Source: Dichotomicrobium thermohalophilum (lineage in GTDB: Bacteria > Pseudomonadota > Alphaproteobacteria > Rhizobiales > Rhodomicrobiaceae). From it: a stretch of 64,000 nucleotides of DNA. The stretch spans positions 298,244 to 362,243 of the forward strand of contig NZ_QXDF01000002.1 in NCBI RefSeq assembly GCF_003550175.1, written 5' to 3'. The first letter of the stretch is position 1; the number at the start of each line of letters is the position of its first letter. The translations under genes were made by a program, and so were the position numbers. The notes under the pieces are model-generated. The model made no database searches, was not told the origin of the DNA, and was given only the letters and a program-made list of their open reading frames with translations. This document shows positions 54,952 to 63,988 of the stretch, piece after piece.

Positions 54952-55824
54952 CTACTGTCCACCACCCAGCGCGTGTACGTAGACAGCCAACTGCTTGATC
55001 GTCACATCATCCAGTCGGCCAACGAAATTCGGCATGACGCCGCCGCGGCCTGTCTGGATACTTGTTACGATATCATCCTTGCTGCTGCCGTAAAGCCAGA
55101 TGGCATCCGTCAGGTTTGGCGCACCGAGGTCCTGCATGCCCTTGCCGTTCTCGCCATGGCAGAAGGCGCATTGCTGGGCGAAGATCTCGGCGCCGCGCTC
55201 GGCTGCCGCTTCGTCATGCTCCAGCCCGCCGAGCGAGCGGACATATTCCGCGGCGTCGTTGATCTGCTCGTCATTCAGGATGCCGTCGATACCGAAACGC
55301 GGCATCTGGCTTACCCTGGCGTCCGGGTGATCCGAGCGAATGCCGTAGCGGATTGTCTGGTGGATGTCTTCCAGCTCGCCGCCCCAGATCCAGCTATCGT
55401 CGTTCAGGTTCGGATAACCTTTGAAACCCTGTCCACCGCTGCCGTGGCAGGGGGCACAGTTATCACCGAACGCGGCCTCGCCGCCAGCCATGGCGAAGCG
55501 CAACAGCTCCGGATTGCCCCGGATTTCAGTTAGCTCCGCCGCCTCTATCTGCTCGGTGAACTGGCTCTGCGCGGCGCGCGCTTCCTGGATTTCGCTGCGC
55601 ACTTCCGCGCGCTGGCTGTAGCCGAGCAGTCCCTCGGTGTGAGAGCTGATCAGGGGCCAAGCTGGAAATAGGATCCAGTAGCCGATCGACCAGATGATGG
55701 TGACGTAAAAGACGTAGACCCACCACTTCGGCAGCGGCTTGTTGAGTTCTTTCAGGTCGTCGTCCCAGACGTGTCCGGTCGTCTCGATCCCGGTGACGTC
55801 GTCGCGTTCGGGTTTATCCGCCAT
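54952..55824 (-). CDS. ccoP: cbb3 oxidase dihaem subunit CcoP
   Basis: CcoP passes electrons to the CcoNO core. The 290-residue protein has one N-terminal membrane helix (WWVYVFYVTIIWSIGYWILF) and two c-type haem sites, CAPCHGSGGQGF and CAFCHGENGKGM, with the axial-ligand methionines downstream. It overlaps ccoQ by 11 nt. The order ccoNOQP is standard. Confidence 0.96.
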   Translation of the reverse strand: MADKPERDDVTGIETTGHVWDDDLKELNKPLPKWWVYVFYVTIIWSIGYWILFPAWPLISSHTEGLLGYSQRAEVRSEIQEARAAQSQFTEQIEAAELTEIRGNPELLRFAMAGGEAAFGDNCAPCHGSGGQGFKGYPNLNDDSWIWGGELEDIHQTIRYGIRSDHPDARVSQMPRFGIDGILNDEQINDAAEYVRSLGGLEHDEAAAERGAEIFAQQCAFCHGENGKGMQDLGAPNLTDAIWLYGSSKDDIVTSIQTGRGGVMPNFVGRLDDVTIKQLAVYVHALGGGQ

Positions 55825-56008
55825 CGCCCCCTCGCTGCGTATCCTCGTCCGGCTTCTCGTCCTGCTCGAGCGGCACCCGCGAAGCGCGTTCGAAGCGCTT
55901 CTTGTTGCCCGGCCACAGGGCGTATATCAGCACGGCCACGAACAGCCCGATGAAAAGGATCAGGCCGACAATCTGCGTGACCATGACCACCGTGTCGTAA
56001 GTCATCAC
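55814..56008 (-). CDS. ccoQ: cbb3 oxidase small subunit CcoQ
   Basis: CcoQ stabilises the oxidase complex. The 64-residue product is one membrane helix (IVGLILFIGLFVAVLIYALWP) followed by a charged tail beginning GNKKRFERASRVPL, the common CcoQ pattern. The start is 7 nt after the ccoO stop; a second ATG three bases on is possible. Confidence 0.92.
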   Translation of the reverse strand: MMTYDTVVMVTQIVGLILFIGLFVAVLIYALWPGNKKRFERASRVPLEQDEKPDEDTQRGGDGG

Positions 56009-56014
56009 ATCGCC

Positions 56015-56746
56015 TTAGCGCAGGTTGGGACCGGTCGCGTCATAGGTGGTGAAGTCGACCAGCGTGCCAAGCATCTGCAGATAGGCGACCATCGCGTCCA
56101 TTTCCGTAATGCGATCAGGGTCGCCGTCGAAGTCGCGCACCTGCGATTTTGGGTACCGTTCCTGAAGCGCATCGGCGCCGTCCGCATTCGGGTCGGCCTG
56201 GGCGCGCAGGTCCGTTTCCGCGTTCTCGATCATCTCGTCCGTATAGGGCACGCCGGCGAGACGCAGGGCCTTGAGCCGGTCCTCGATGTCGCGATAGTCA
56301 AGCTCACGTTCCGCCATGAACGGATAGCCTGGCATGATGGACTCGGGTACAAGCGAGCGTGGGTCCTTGAGGTGCTCCACGTGCCAGGCGTCCGAGTATT
56401 TGCCGCCAACGCGAGCAAGGTCCGGGCCGGTGCGTTTCGAGCCCCACTGGAACGGATGGTCGTACATGCTTTCCGCCGCGAGACTGTAGTGACCGTAACG
56501 CTCCACCTCGTCGCGCAGCGTGCGGATCATCTGGCTGTGACAGACATAGCAGCCCTCGCGGATGTAGATGTCCCGGCCGGCGAGCTCCAGCGGCGTGTAG
56601 GGACGCATGCCCTTCACCTTCTCGATTGTCGAGCCGAGCCAGAACAGCGGTGCGATCTCGATCAGCCCGCCGATCGACACGACAATCAGAATGCCGATTA
56701 GCAGAACCAGCGACTTGCGCTCGAAGGGTTGGTGCCACTTCCACAT
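56015..56746 (-). CDS. ccoO: cbb3 oxidase monohaem subunit CcoO
   Basis: CcoO carries one c-type haem that feeds electrons to CcoN. The 243-residue protein has one N-terminal membrane helix ([19 protein letters not shown]) and the haem site in [15 protein letters not shown], followed by [19 protein letters not shown]. It starts 12 nt after ccoN and ends 6 nt before ccoQ. Confidence 0.96.
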   Translation of the reverse strand: MWKWHQPFERKSLVLLIGILIVVSIGGLIEIAPLFWLGSTIEKVKGMRPYTPLELAGRDIYIREGCYVCHSQMIRTLRDEVERYGHYSLAAESMYDHPFQWGSKRTGPDLARVGGKYSDAWHVEHLKDPRSLVPESIMPGYPFMAERELDYRDIEDRLKALRLAGVPYTDEMIENAETDLRAQADPNADGADALQERYPKSQVRDFDGDPDRITEMDAMVAYLQMLGTLVDFTTYDATGPNLR

Positions 56747-56758
56747 TTGCGCGCTCCC

Positions 56759-58435
56759 TTACTCGGCCGGTGCGGCGACCGGGCCCTTCCCGCGGAGGGC
56801 GGGGGCCGCGGCAATGCCGGGCTGGTCGGCGACGTCGACAGGCACATCGCCACGCGCGGTGCGCCAGAGATTGTAGGCCATCAGCAGCGCCCCGACGGAG
56901 AACAGCGTGCCGCCGATCGCGCGGATGATGTAGAACGGATGCATGGCCTCGACCGTCTCCACGAAGGAGTACTGCAGGAAGCCGAGGTCATCATAGGCCC
57001 GCCACATCAGGCCCTGCAGGATACCGGACACCCACATCGAGGTGATGTAGAGCAGGATGCCGATGGTCGACAGCCAGAAGTGCCACTCCACGAGCCGCTG
57101 CGAATACAGGCCCTGCCGGTTCCAAAGCCAGGGCACCAGACAGTAGAGGGCACCGAAACTGATCATGCCGACCCAGCCGAGCGCGCCGGAGTGCACGTGG
57201 CCGATGGTCCAGTCAGTGTAGTGCGACAGCGAGTTCACCGCCTTCACGCTCATCAGCGGGCCCTCGAAGGTGGACATGCCGTAGAACGCCACCGAGACGA
57301 CGAGCATGCGGATGACAGGGTCCGTGCGCAGCTTGTCCCAAGCGCCGGAGAGCGTCATCAGGCCGTTGATCATGCCGCCCCAGGACGGCATCCACAGCAT
57401 CACCGAGAAGGTCATGCCCAAAGTCTGCGCCCAGTCGGGCAGGGCGGTGTAGTGCAAGTGATGCGGCCCGGCCCAGATATAGAGGAAGATCAGCGCCCAG
57501 AAGTGCACGATCGACAGGCGGTAGGAGTAGACCGGTCGTTCGGCCCTTTTCGGAATGAAGTAGTACATCATTCCCAGGAACCCGGCCGTGAGGAAGAAGC
57601 CGACGGCGTTATGGCCGTACCACCACTGCGTCATCGCGTCCTGAACGCCGGAGAACAGCGAGTAGCTCTTGGTGCTGGTCAGCGAGATCGGCAGCGCCAG
57701 GTTGTTCACGATGTGAAGCATCGCGATGGTCACGATGAAGGCAAGGTAAAACCAGTTGGCCACGTAAATGTGCGGTTCCTTGCGCTTCACGATCGTGCCG
57801 AGGAACACGAGCAGGTAGACGACCCAGACAAGCGTCAGCCACAGGTCGGCGTACCACTCAGGCTCGGCATATTCGCGCGATTGCGTGACGCCGAAAACGT
57901 AGCCGGTTGCAGCGATGACGATGAAAAGCTGGTAGCCCCAGAAAACGAACCACGGTGCCCAGCGCCCGGCGAGCCGGGCCTTGCAGGTCCGCTGGACGAC
58001 GTAGAACGAGGTGGCGATCAGAGCGTTGCCGCCGAAGGCAAAGATAACCGCGGAGGTGTGAACGGGGCGCAGGCGGCTGAAATTGGTCCAGGGGAGGTCG
58101 AAGTTGAGCGCCGGGAAGGCGAGTTGCCAGGCGATCCAGACACCGACAAAGAAGCCGATGATGCCCCAGAAGACGGTGGCGATGACGCCGGCTCGCACCA
58201 CCGTATCGTTGTAATAGCCTTCGCCGCCCACGACGAGGTCGCCGTCCGCCAGGCGCGTGAGGATGTACCAGCCTCCGATGGCGGAGCCGCCGGCCAGCAG
58301 CAGCCCATGAAAGGCCATCACGGGGTCGATGGATACGAAGAACAGATATCCGCCCAGCAGCACGCCGAACGCTGCCGCCGCCAAGACGAGCGCATCGGCA
58401 AACGCCGACAACTCCTGCCGCGTGACTTCCGCCAT
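56759..58435 (-). CDS. ccoN: cbb3 oxidase catalytic subunit CcoN
   Basis: CcoN is the haem b/b3-CuB oxygen-reducing subunit of the high-affinity cbb3 oxidase. The 558-residue protein has 12 or more helices with conserved histidine sites: [31 protein letters not shown] (CuB His and cross-linked Tyr region), [11 protein letters not shown], and [17 protein letters not shown]. Start at ATG 58435, with GGAGG 6 nt upstream; a CTG codon further up would add 8 residues. A perfect FNR/FixK box precedes it. Confidence 0.97.
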   Translation of the reverse strand: MAEVTRQELSAFADALVLAAAAFGVLLGGYLFFVSIDPVMAFHGLLLAGGSAIGGWYILTRLADGDLVVGGEGYYNDTVVRAGVIATVFWGIIGFFVGVWIAWQLAFPALNFDLPWTNFSRLRPVHTSAVIFAFGGNALIATSFYVVQRTCKARLAGRWAPWFVFWGYQLFIVIAATGYVFGVTQSREYAEPEWYADLWLTLVWVVYLLVFLGTIVKRKEPHIYVANWFYLAFIVTIAMLHIVNNLALPISLTSTKSYSLFSGVQDAMTQWWYGHNAVGFFLTAGFLGMMYYFIPKRAERPVYSYRLSIVHFWALIFLYIWAGPHHLHYTALPDWAQTLGMTFSVMLWMPSWGGMINGLMTLSGAWDKLRTDPVIRMLVVSVAFYGMSTFEGPLMSVKAVNSLSHYTDWTIGHVHSGALGWVGMISFGALYCLVPWLWNRQGLYSQRLVEWHFWLSTIGILLYITSMWVSGILQGLMWRAYDDLGFLQYSFVETVEAMHPFYIIRAIGGTLFSVGALLMAYNLWRTARGDVPVDVADQPGIAAAPALRGKGPVAAPAE

Positions 58436-58526
58436 TCGCCCCTCCTTCTGATCCAGCAAAGGTTCGTCTGCGTACCTATCAGCTTAAACTGACGCGCAGT
58501 TTTGGGCGAGGGTTCTAAACGCGGCT

Positions 58527-58540
58527 TTGATCTAAATCAA
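58527..58540. promoter_or_regulatory. FNR/FixK-type box upstream of ccoN
   Basis: TTGAT-CTAA-ATCAA matches the consensus TTGAT-N4-ATCAA exactly and lies about 92 bases before the ccoN start. cbb3 operons are classic FnrL/FixK targets, so low-oxygen activation of ccoNOQP is very likely. Confidence 0.92.
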
Positions 58541-58613
58541 ATTTAATGTGCAGTTCCCTGAGGCGTTTCGCCGCTGATTTCGTGTCAGGTGCTCTTTTCC
58601 ACGCCTTGCAAGC

Positions 58614-59198
58614 TCACCGGCCGTCGGAAGAGGTAGCGCTCGCCGCCGTAGGCGCCGCCTCTTGTGTCGCCTCGAAAGCTTCGCGAAGCCGGTCCACCTG
58701 CGAAGCGACCGGGTTGTCCTCACTCCGCGGGGGGCGGTCATTTGACAGGCTGATAAGACGGTCGAGCCGCAGCACGCGGTCATACAGCGCGTCACATTCG
58801 TTCACCAGTCGCTGCAGCTCGTCCGGCAATTCATCGAAGCCATCAGGCCGCGGCGACTGTGCCGGATAGGTCAGCTTGGCGCGCTGACGCGACTTCAGCG
58901 CCTCTTCCAGGGTCATCTCCCCGCGGCCGACCGAGCGGCGCACCAGCAACCAGGACGCAATCTGCATCAGCTTGGTGGTCAGGCGCATGCTTTCGGTGGA
59001 ATAGGCCAGACCCGCAGCGCCCGAGAGGCGCTTGGAATCCTTCCGACCGGGCCCGTCGAGGTAGCTTGCGGCGTCCTCGACAAGCGCCATGCCTTCACGA
59101 AACAGATCGTCGAACTGAGGAGAAACCGCGTATTTCTCGGCGAAGGGCACCGGTGCATCGCCACCAGAATCCCGGGGGTCGTTGGCTCTGTTGCTCAT
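58614..59198 (-). CDS. rcdA: Protease adaptor RcdA (DUF1465)
   Basis: RcdA acts after CpdR as an adaptor that brings CtrA and other proteins to ClpXP. From the ATG at 59198 it is 194 residues. The family core lies in the middle: FDDLFREGMALVEDAASYL, ESMRLTTKLMQIASWLLVRR and VGRGEMTLEEA, ending in a disordered Ala/Thr/Ser tail as in Caulobacter RcdA. cpdR, divK and trcR are in the same window. Separated from the upstream small-RNA candidate by its terminator. Confidence 0.92.
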   Translation of the reverse strand: MSNRANDPRDSGGDAPVPFAEKYAVSPQFDDLFREGMALVEDAASYLDGPGRKDSKRLSGAAGLAYSTESMRLTTKLMQIASWLLVRRSVGRGEMTLEEALKSRQRAKLTYPAQSPRPDGFDELPDELQRLVNECDALYDRVLRLDRLISLSNDRPPRSEDNPVASQVDRLREAFEATQEAAPTAASATSSDGR

Positions 59199-59338
59199 GG
59201 AACTCCCGCTTACGCTACGCGCGGACGCGAACACCGCCGGAGGTATAGCAGCATGTTTGGGCGTCGCGCAATTTTCTGAACGCCGAGCCTAGCAAAGGAC
59301 GCTTAACATTGCGTTTTTGTTGTGACGTGGCGGAGCGG

Positions 59339-59367
59339 AAAAAGAAAGAGCCGCCCGGAGGCGGCTC
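59339..59367 (-). terminator. Intrinsic terminator on the minus strand
   Basis: A perfect 8-bp stem GAGCCGCC / GGCGGCTC closes a 4-base loop; on the minus strand it is followed by TTTCTTTTT. On the plus strand no T tract follows, so the signal works leftwards, ending the small-RNA candidate before rcdA. Confidence 0.88.
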
Positions 59368-59425
59368 AGTTAGTGAACAGGGAGGCTGACAGAACGGAGG
59401 ACCGTTCAGCGCCAAATTGACTGGA
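59339..59425 (-). ncRNA. Candidate trans-acting small RNA with three anti-Shine-Dalgarno CCUCC motifs
   Basis: On the minus strand a hairpin GAACGG-UCCU-CCGUUC (59407-59392) is followed by a single-stranded CAGCCUCCCUG and then a terminator stem with loop UCCG and T tract. CCUCC occurs in all three elements, as in the alphaproteobacterial ar14/NfeR1-type RNAs. The 5' end is estimated from the CtrA box at 59451-59466; the transcript would be about 85-90 nt. No protein gene lies upstream that needs this terminator. Confidence 0.6.
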
Positions 59426-59450
59426 CAATCATGACACTACGTCGCCGTCC

Positions 59451-59466
59451 TTAAATGAAGGTTAAC
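59451..59466. promoter_or_regulatory. Perfect CtrA box TTAA-N7-TTAAC
   Basis: TTAA-ATGAAGG-TTAAC fits the full CtrA consensus. It lies upstream of the small-RNA candidate (minus) and about 135 bases before the oxidoreductase start (plus), near rcdA. Its position would suit a -35-overlapping activation site for the RNA. Confidence 0.7.
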
Positions 59467-59598
59467 GGCCGCGAGAATTTCGCCGGATTTTTCTGATATT
59501 TGGCGCAATCTGGTGCAGATGGCGGTCTGGACGCCGGCCTCTGGTTGCGCGGCCAGCGCGCATCGACTACCACCGGGGAACACGTTAAGGAGACACGC

Positions 59599-60612
59599 AT
59601 GGCCGAGGCGTCGCCGATTCCGGAGCAGATGACCGCGATTTCGATTACCGAGCCAGGCGGCCCGGAGGTGCTGCAGCCGCATCAGATGGAAGTCCCGGAG
59701 CCTGGCCCATGCGAAGTGCTGGTCAGGCTTGCTGCGGCCGGCGTAAACCGGCCGGACGTGATGCAGCGCCAGGGTATGTATCCGCCGCCCAAGGGTGCGT
59801 CTCCCATTCCGGGGCTGGAGGTCGCCGGAGAGGTTGTGGCGGCGGGGCCGGAAGTCACGCGCTACAAGCCGGGCGACCAGGTCTGCGCGCTGGTAACGGG
59901 CGGTGGCTATGCCGACTACTGCGTGGCGAGCGAAGGCGCGACGCTGCCGGTGCCGGCCGGCATGGACGTGATCGAGGCCGCCGCACTGCCCGAGACCTTC
60001 TTCACCGTGTGGATCAACGTGTTCGAGCGGGCCGGTCTGCAGCCCGGCGAGGTTTTCCTGGTCCATGGCGGAACCAGCGGCATCGGCACGACGGCGATCC
60101 AACTTGCCAGCGCCCTCGGGGCGCGGGTCTTTGCCACGGCACGCGGGCCGGAGAAAGGCGCGATCTGCACGGAGCTCGGTGCCGAGCGCGCGATCGACTA
60201 TGAGACGGAGGATTTCGTCGAGGTCGTGAAATCCGCCACGGACGGTCACGGCGCGGATGTGATCCTCGACATGGTCGGCGGCGATTATATCCAGCGCAAC
60301 ATCGCCTGCGCTGCGGAGGACGGGCGCATTCACCAGATTGCCTTCCTGCGCGGCTCGAAGGTCGAGGTCGACTTCATGCGAATGATGCTCAAGCGGATCA
60401 CCCTGACCGGCTCGACTCTGCGCGCGCGCCCAACCAGCGTGAAGGCACACGTCGCCCGGGCCCTGGAAGAGAAGGTCTGGCCGCTTCTGGCAAGCGGCAA
60501 GGTCCGGCCGGTCATCGACAGCCGCTATCCGCTGACCGACGCCGCCGAAGCGCACCGGCGCATGGAGAGCAGCGCGCATGTCGGCAAGATCCTCCTCGTC
60601 ACCGGAGGATAG
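59599..60612 (+). CDS. NAD(P)H-quinone oxidoreductase (PIG3/zeta-crystallin type)
   Basis: A 337-residue zinc-free medium-chain dehydrogenase/reductase family enzyme, probably reducing quinones or enals with NADPH. Start at ATG 59599 with AAGGAG upstream. Family sequence: NRPDVMQRQGMYPPPKGAS near residue 50, nucleotide-binding HGGTSGIGTTAIQLA near 155, and the closing RRMESSAHVGKILL. No zinc ligands are present. Stands alone as a single gene. Confidence 0.94.
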   Translation: MAEASPIPEQMTAISITEPGGPEVLQPHQMEVPEPGPCEVLVRLAAAGVNRPDVMQRQGMYPPPKGASPIPGLEVAGEVVAAGPEVTRYKPGDQVCALVTGGGYADYCVASEGATLPVPAGMDVIEAAALPETFFTVWINVFERAGLQPGEVFLVHGGTSGIGTTAIQLASALGARVFATARGPEKGAICTELGAERAIDYETEDFVEVVKSATDGHGADVILDMVGGDYIQRNIACAAEDGRIHQIAFLRGSKVEVDFMRMMLKRITLTGSTLRARPTSVKAHVARALEEKVWPLLASGKVRPVIDSRYPLTDAAEAHRRMESSAHVGKILLVTGG

Positions 60613-60757
60613 CCGGAAAAATCGCGCGGGACCGCTGACGGGGTTTGCGCCTGCGTGCAGGCGCGACTATGTTTCTAGTGAGAAGCGATTCCTGCCACCC
60701 CCTTCGACACAACCGATTTGAACCCGCTCAGGGCCTTTCCTTGAGCACGGAGACTGC

Positions 60758-61504
60758 ATGATGAGTGACAAACCGCTTATGCCAAAGGCCACTGCCGTGT
60801 GGCTCGTCGACAATACTTCTCTGACCTTTGAGCAGATCGCCGATTTCTGCGGCCTGCACGAGCTTGAGGTGAAGGGCATCGCCGACGGTCAGGTCGCGCA
60901 GGGCATCAAGGGCATGGACCCGATTTCGACCGGCCAGCTCACGCGCGAGGAGATCGCCAAGGCGCAGGAAGACCCGGGCTACCGGATGAAGCTCGCCAAA
61001 AGCCGCGTCCAGGTGCCCGAGACCAAGACCAAGCGCCGGCCGAAGTATACCCCGGTTTCGCGCCGTCACGATCGCCCGAACGCGATCTACTGGTTGCTGC
61101 GCAATCATCCGGAGTTGCGCGACTCGCAGATCATGCGCCTCGTCGGCACGACGAAGCCGACGATCCAGTCGATCCGCGACCGCACCCACTGGAACATGCC
61201 GAACCTTCAGCCGCAGGACCCGGTAACGCTGGGGCTGTGCAAGCAGATGGACCTTGACGCGGAGGTGCAGAAGGCAGCCAAGCGTGCCGAGGCCGAAAAA
61301 GTGGAAACCGGTGCACCGGCCAGTCCGGACGCGAGCCTGAAACCGATCGAGGACACGCCGGCGCAAAGCGAGCAGAGTGTGTTCGGATCGGTCGAGAGCG
61401 AGGCGAAGCCGGCCGAGGCGGAAGAGGAAGATGCCGAAGAACTGGCCGAGCGCGCCTTTGCCAATTTTGAAAGCGGCGAAACTGCCGAAGACGAAAGCCG
61501 CTAG
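60758..61504 (+). CDS. trcR: Cell-cycle transcriptional regulator TrcR (DUF1013)
   Basis: TrcR/DUF1013 proteins are alphaproteobacterial RNA polymerase-associated regulators of cell-cycle genes. The 248-residue protein starts at ATG 60758 (a second ATG follows directly; GGAG lies 5 nt before the first). Conserved core: MPKATAVWLVDNTSLTFEQI, RRHDRPNAIYWLLRNHPEL and SQIMRLVGTTKPTIQSIRD (a helix-turn-helix-like part). The last 70 residues are a highly acidic disordered tail. A terminator follows; rpmE converges on it. Confidence 0.92.
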   Translation: MMSDKPLMPKATAVWLVDNTSLTFEQIADFCGLHELEVKGIADGQVAQGIKGMDPISTGQLTREEIAKAQEDPGYRMKLAKSRVQVPETKTKRRPKYTPVSRRHDRPNAIYWLLRNHPELRDSQIMRLVGTTKPTIQSIRDRTHWNMPNLQPQDPVTLGLCKQMDLDAEVQKAAKRAEAEKVETGAPASPDASLKPIEDTPAQSEQSVFGSVESEAKPAEAEEEDAEELAERAFANFESGETAEDESR

Positions 61505-61516
61505 GCCGGGTCGGGC

Positions 61517-61543
61517 GCGGGCGGCATGGCCGCCCGCCTTTCC
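61517..61543 (+). terminator. Terminator after trcR
   Basis: A perfect 9-bp stem GCGGGCGGC / GCCGCCCGC with loop ATG is followed by CTTTCCC, 13 bases after the trcR stop. The short T tract makes it a moderate intrinsic terminator. It also lies in the convergent gap with rpmE. Confidence 0.75.
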
Positions 61544-61555
61544 CGTTGAGCCGGT

Positions 61556-61777
61556 TTAGCCCAGAAAACCCTCAAACTTCTTCTTGAAGCGGCTGACGCG
61601 CCCGCCGCGGTCGACCAGGTGCTGGCTGCCGCCGGTCCAGGCCGGATGCGTCTTGGGGTCGATGTCAAGCGTTAGGGTGTCGCCTTCCGAGCCGTAGGTC
61701 GAGTAGGTCTCGAACTCCGTGCCATCGGTCATCACGACCTTGATCTTGTGGTAATCGGGGTGGATATCGCTTTTCAT
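61556..61777 (-). CDS. rpmE: 50S ribosomal protein L31, zinc-free type
   Basis: L31 is at the ribosomal subunit bridge. The 73-residue protein begins [19 protein letters not shown], with [19 protein letters not shown] and [15 protein letters not shown], matching alphaproteobacterial L31. It has no cysteine, so cannot bind zinc as the classic form does. Divergent from the ABC exporter. Confidence 0.96.
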   Translation of the reverse strand: MKSDIHPDYHKIKVVMTDGTEFETYSTYGSEGDTLTLDIDPKTHPAWTGGSQHLVDRGGRVSRFKKKFEGFLG

Positions 61778-61995
61778 GATCCGTTACCTTTGTCCGGGAA
61801 AATCCGCCTTTGGGCGCGAGCAGGCTGCCCGCAACTGTCTTGCCGCGTGATATAGCGCGCCGCCCCCGGCGATGACAAGCGCGAAAGCCGCAGACATGCG
61901 CCGCGGCCAAAAGGCCCAGTTGCGATTTTCCGTTTCATCCGTGATGCTTGTTCGGATAGAACAAGTCCAAGAATAATTCAAAAGGGCAAGTCTCA

Positions 61996-63834
61996 GTGGT
62001 CGTTACCTCACCATCGAACACTGACGCGCAGGACGTGGCGGAGGCGGGTACGCGCGTAAGCAGGCGGCAGAAGCGCGCCAGGCGCTCGCTCGCGCCGCTG
62101 ATCAAGCTCAAACCGTTTTTCCTGCGCTATCGCGGGCATATCGCTCTGGCGCTGACCGCGCTGCTTGTCTCAACGTTGGCGACCCTGGCGCTGCCCATGG
62201 GCGTGCGCAGGATGATCGACCTTGGCTTCTCCGGCGAGAACACCGCGCTGGTGAACAACTATTTCGCCACGCTGATCGTCGTCGGCCTCGTGCTCGCCAT
62301 CTCCAGCGCGGCGCGGTACTACTATGTCAACTGGCTCGGCGAACGGGTCGTCGCGGACCTGCGCGAGTCGGTGTTCCGCCACCTTTGCAATCTGAGCCCA
62401 GCTTTCTATGAAAAGACGCAGAGCGGCGAAGTTATGTCGCGCTTGACTGCGGATACGACGCAGATCAAGGCAGCGGTCGGTGTGGCGGCGACCCAGTTCC
62501 TGCGCAACGTGCTTCTGCTGATCGGCGCGCTGATCATGATGGTGGTGACCAGCGTCGAGCTGAGCGCGCTGGTGGTCGTCGCCATTCCGGTCATCGTTCT
62601 GCCCCTGATGGCGTACGGGCGCGCTGTGCGCCGGCTCTCGGCCCATGCGCAGGACACCATCGCCGCGTCCGCCGCCTATGCCTCGGAAAACCTCGCGGCC
62701 GTCCGCACGCTCCAGGCTTACACGCACGAGGACACGGTCACGCGGCGCTTTGGCGCGGCGGTGGAGACGGCGTTCGATGCGGCGCGCCATCGCATGCGCG
62801 CGCGGGCCGGGTTGACGGCGCTGGCCATGTTCCTGACCTTCGCGAGCGTCGTGGGCATCCTTTGGTATGGCGCGCAGGGCGTTCTGGCGGGCGACATGAC
62901 CGGCGGACGGCTCGGCCAGTTCGTCCTCTACACGGTGATCGCCGCGGCGGCGATGAGCGGGCTTTCCGAGGTGTGGGGCGAATTGCAGCAGGCCGCTGGC
63001 TCGGCCGAGAGGCTGGCCGAACTGCGCCAGATCGAGCCGGAGATCAAGTCGCCACCGAACCCTGTCACGCTGCCAAAGCCCGTGCGCGGCGAAGTGGCGT
63101 TTCAGGGTGTCGTGTTCCACTACCCGACCCGGCCGGAGGACCGCGCGCTCTCGCAGGTCTCGTTCCAGGTGTCGCACGGCGAGCGCGTGGCCATCGTCGG
63201 TGCGTCGGGCGCGGGCAAGAGCACGATCTTCAGCCTGTTGTTGCGCTTCTACGATCCGCAGTCCGGCGAGGTGATGCTGGATGGGGTTCCGGTTCACCGG
63301 CTCGACCTGCAGGCGCTACGCGATCAGATCGCCATTGTCCCGCAGGATGTCGCGCTGTTCTCCGACACCGTGAAGGAGAACATCCGCTACGGCATGCCCG
63401 GCGCGACGGACGCTCAGGTACGCGCGGCGGCGGAGACGGCGCTGGCGGAGGAGTTCGTCACGGCGCTGCCCCAGGGCTACGACACGCAGCTCGGCGAAGG
63501 GGGCGTCATGCTCTCCGGCGGGCAGCGTCAGCGCATCGCGATTGCGCGGGCGGTGCTGCGCGATGCGCCGGTGCTCCTGCTCGATGAGGCGACGAGCGCG
63601 CTCGATGCGCACAGCGAGAGCCTTGTGCAGCAGGCGCTGGAACGCGTGATGGAAGGCCGGACGACGCTGGTCATCGCCCACCGGCTATCGACCGTGCTCA
63701 GCGCCGACCGCATCCTGGTGCTGGACGAGGGACGCATTGTCGAGCAGGGCACGCATCACGACCTGATGGCGCGCGGTGGCGTTTATGCGCGGCTGGCCAA
63801 GCTCCAATTTGAACTCGGCGCGAAAAGCGCCTGA
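61996..63834 (+). CDS. ABC exporter, fused permease and ATPase (MsbA-like)
   Basis: A 612-residue half-transporter of the MsbA/multidrug group (related to the MsbA_rel type common next to rpmE in Hyphomicrobiales). GTG at 61996 is the start. Six membrane helices occupy residues 35-330. The ATPase has Walker A IVGASGAGKSTIFSLL, signature LSGGQRQRIAIARAVL, Walker B VLLLDEATSALD and switch LVIAHRLSTVL. Substrate unknown; lipid or drug export is likely. Confidence 0.93.
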   Translation: MVVTSPSNTDAQDVAEAGTRVSRRQKRARRSLAPLIKLKPFFLRYRGHIALALTALLVSTLATLALPMGVRRMIDLGFSGENTALVNNYFATLIVVGLVLAISSAARYYYVNWLGERVVADLRESVFRHLCNLSPAFYEKTQSGEVMSRLTADTTQIKAAVGVAATQFLRNVLLLIGALIMMVVTSVELSALVVVAIPVIVLPLMAYGRAVRRLSAHAQDTIAASAAYASENLAAVRTLQAYTHEDTVTRRFGAAVETAFDAARHRMRARAGLTALAMFLTFASVVGILWYGAQGVLAGDMTGGRLGQFVLYTVIAAAAMSGLSEVWGELQQAAGSAERLAELRQIEPEIKSPPNPVTLPKPVRGEVAFQGVVFHYPTRPEDRALSQVSFQVSHGERVAIVGASGAGKSTIFSLLLRFYDPQSGEVMLDGVPVHRLDLQALRDQIAIVPQDVALFSDTVKENIRYGMPGATDAQVRAAAETALAEEFVTALPQGYDTQLGEGGVMLSGGQRQRIAIARAVLRDAPVLLLDEATSALDAHSESLVQQALERVMEGRTTLVIAHRLSTVLSADRILVLDEGRIVEQGTHHDLMARGGVYARLAKLQFELGAKSA

Positions 63835-63922
63835 CCAAACCGCGTCACTTGTTGGCGCCTCTTTTCATTGAGACGGCCAAAGGGCTGAAGCAATTGTGTG
63901 TTCGCGATGGTGTATGAGGGTT

Positions 63923-63988
63923 GTGTGGGTGGGCAACCGTAAGCAATCGGATCGTGCGATCGTCTGGATCGAGGTCTCCCACCCACAC
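63923..63988. other. Strong 11-bp stem at the right edge, structured RNA or terminator
   Basis: GTGTGGGTGGG (63923-63933) pairs perfectly with CCCACCCACAC (63978-63988) across a 44-base loop that holds an inner GATCG-TG-CGATC hairpin (63950-63961). No T tract follows. A competing GGTTG/CAACC stem (63919-63938) would use the same left arm. The element may be a small RNA, a leader of the next gene or a terminator; the window ends 12 bases on. Bases 63835-64000 hold no gene. Confidence 0.5.

Larger units (their letters stand above)
59199..59598. other. Intergenic region with small-RNA candidate and CtrA box
   Basis: 400 bases between divergent rcdA and the quinone oxidoreductase gene. It contains no protein gene. 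From left to right it holds the rcdA promoter region, a minus-strand terminator, the small-RNA candidate, and a perfect CtrA-type box, then the leader of the oxidoreductase gene. Confidence 0.6.

Noticed and set aside
56729..58492. 587-codon forward frame
   Set aside because: Antisense to ccoN, Arg/His/Asp-rich and without start signals.
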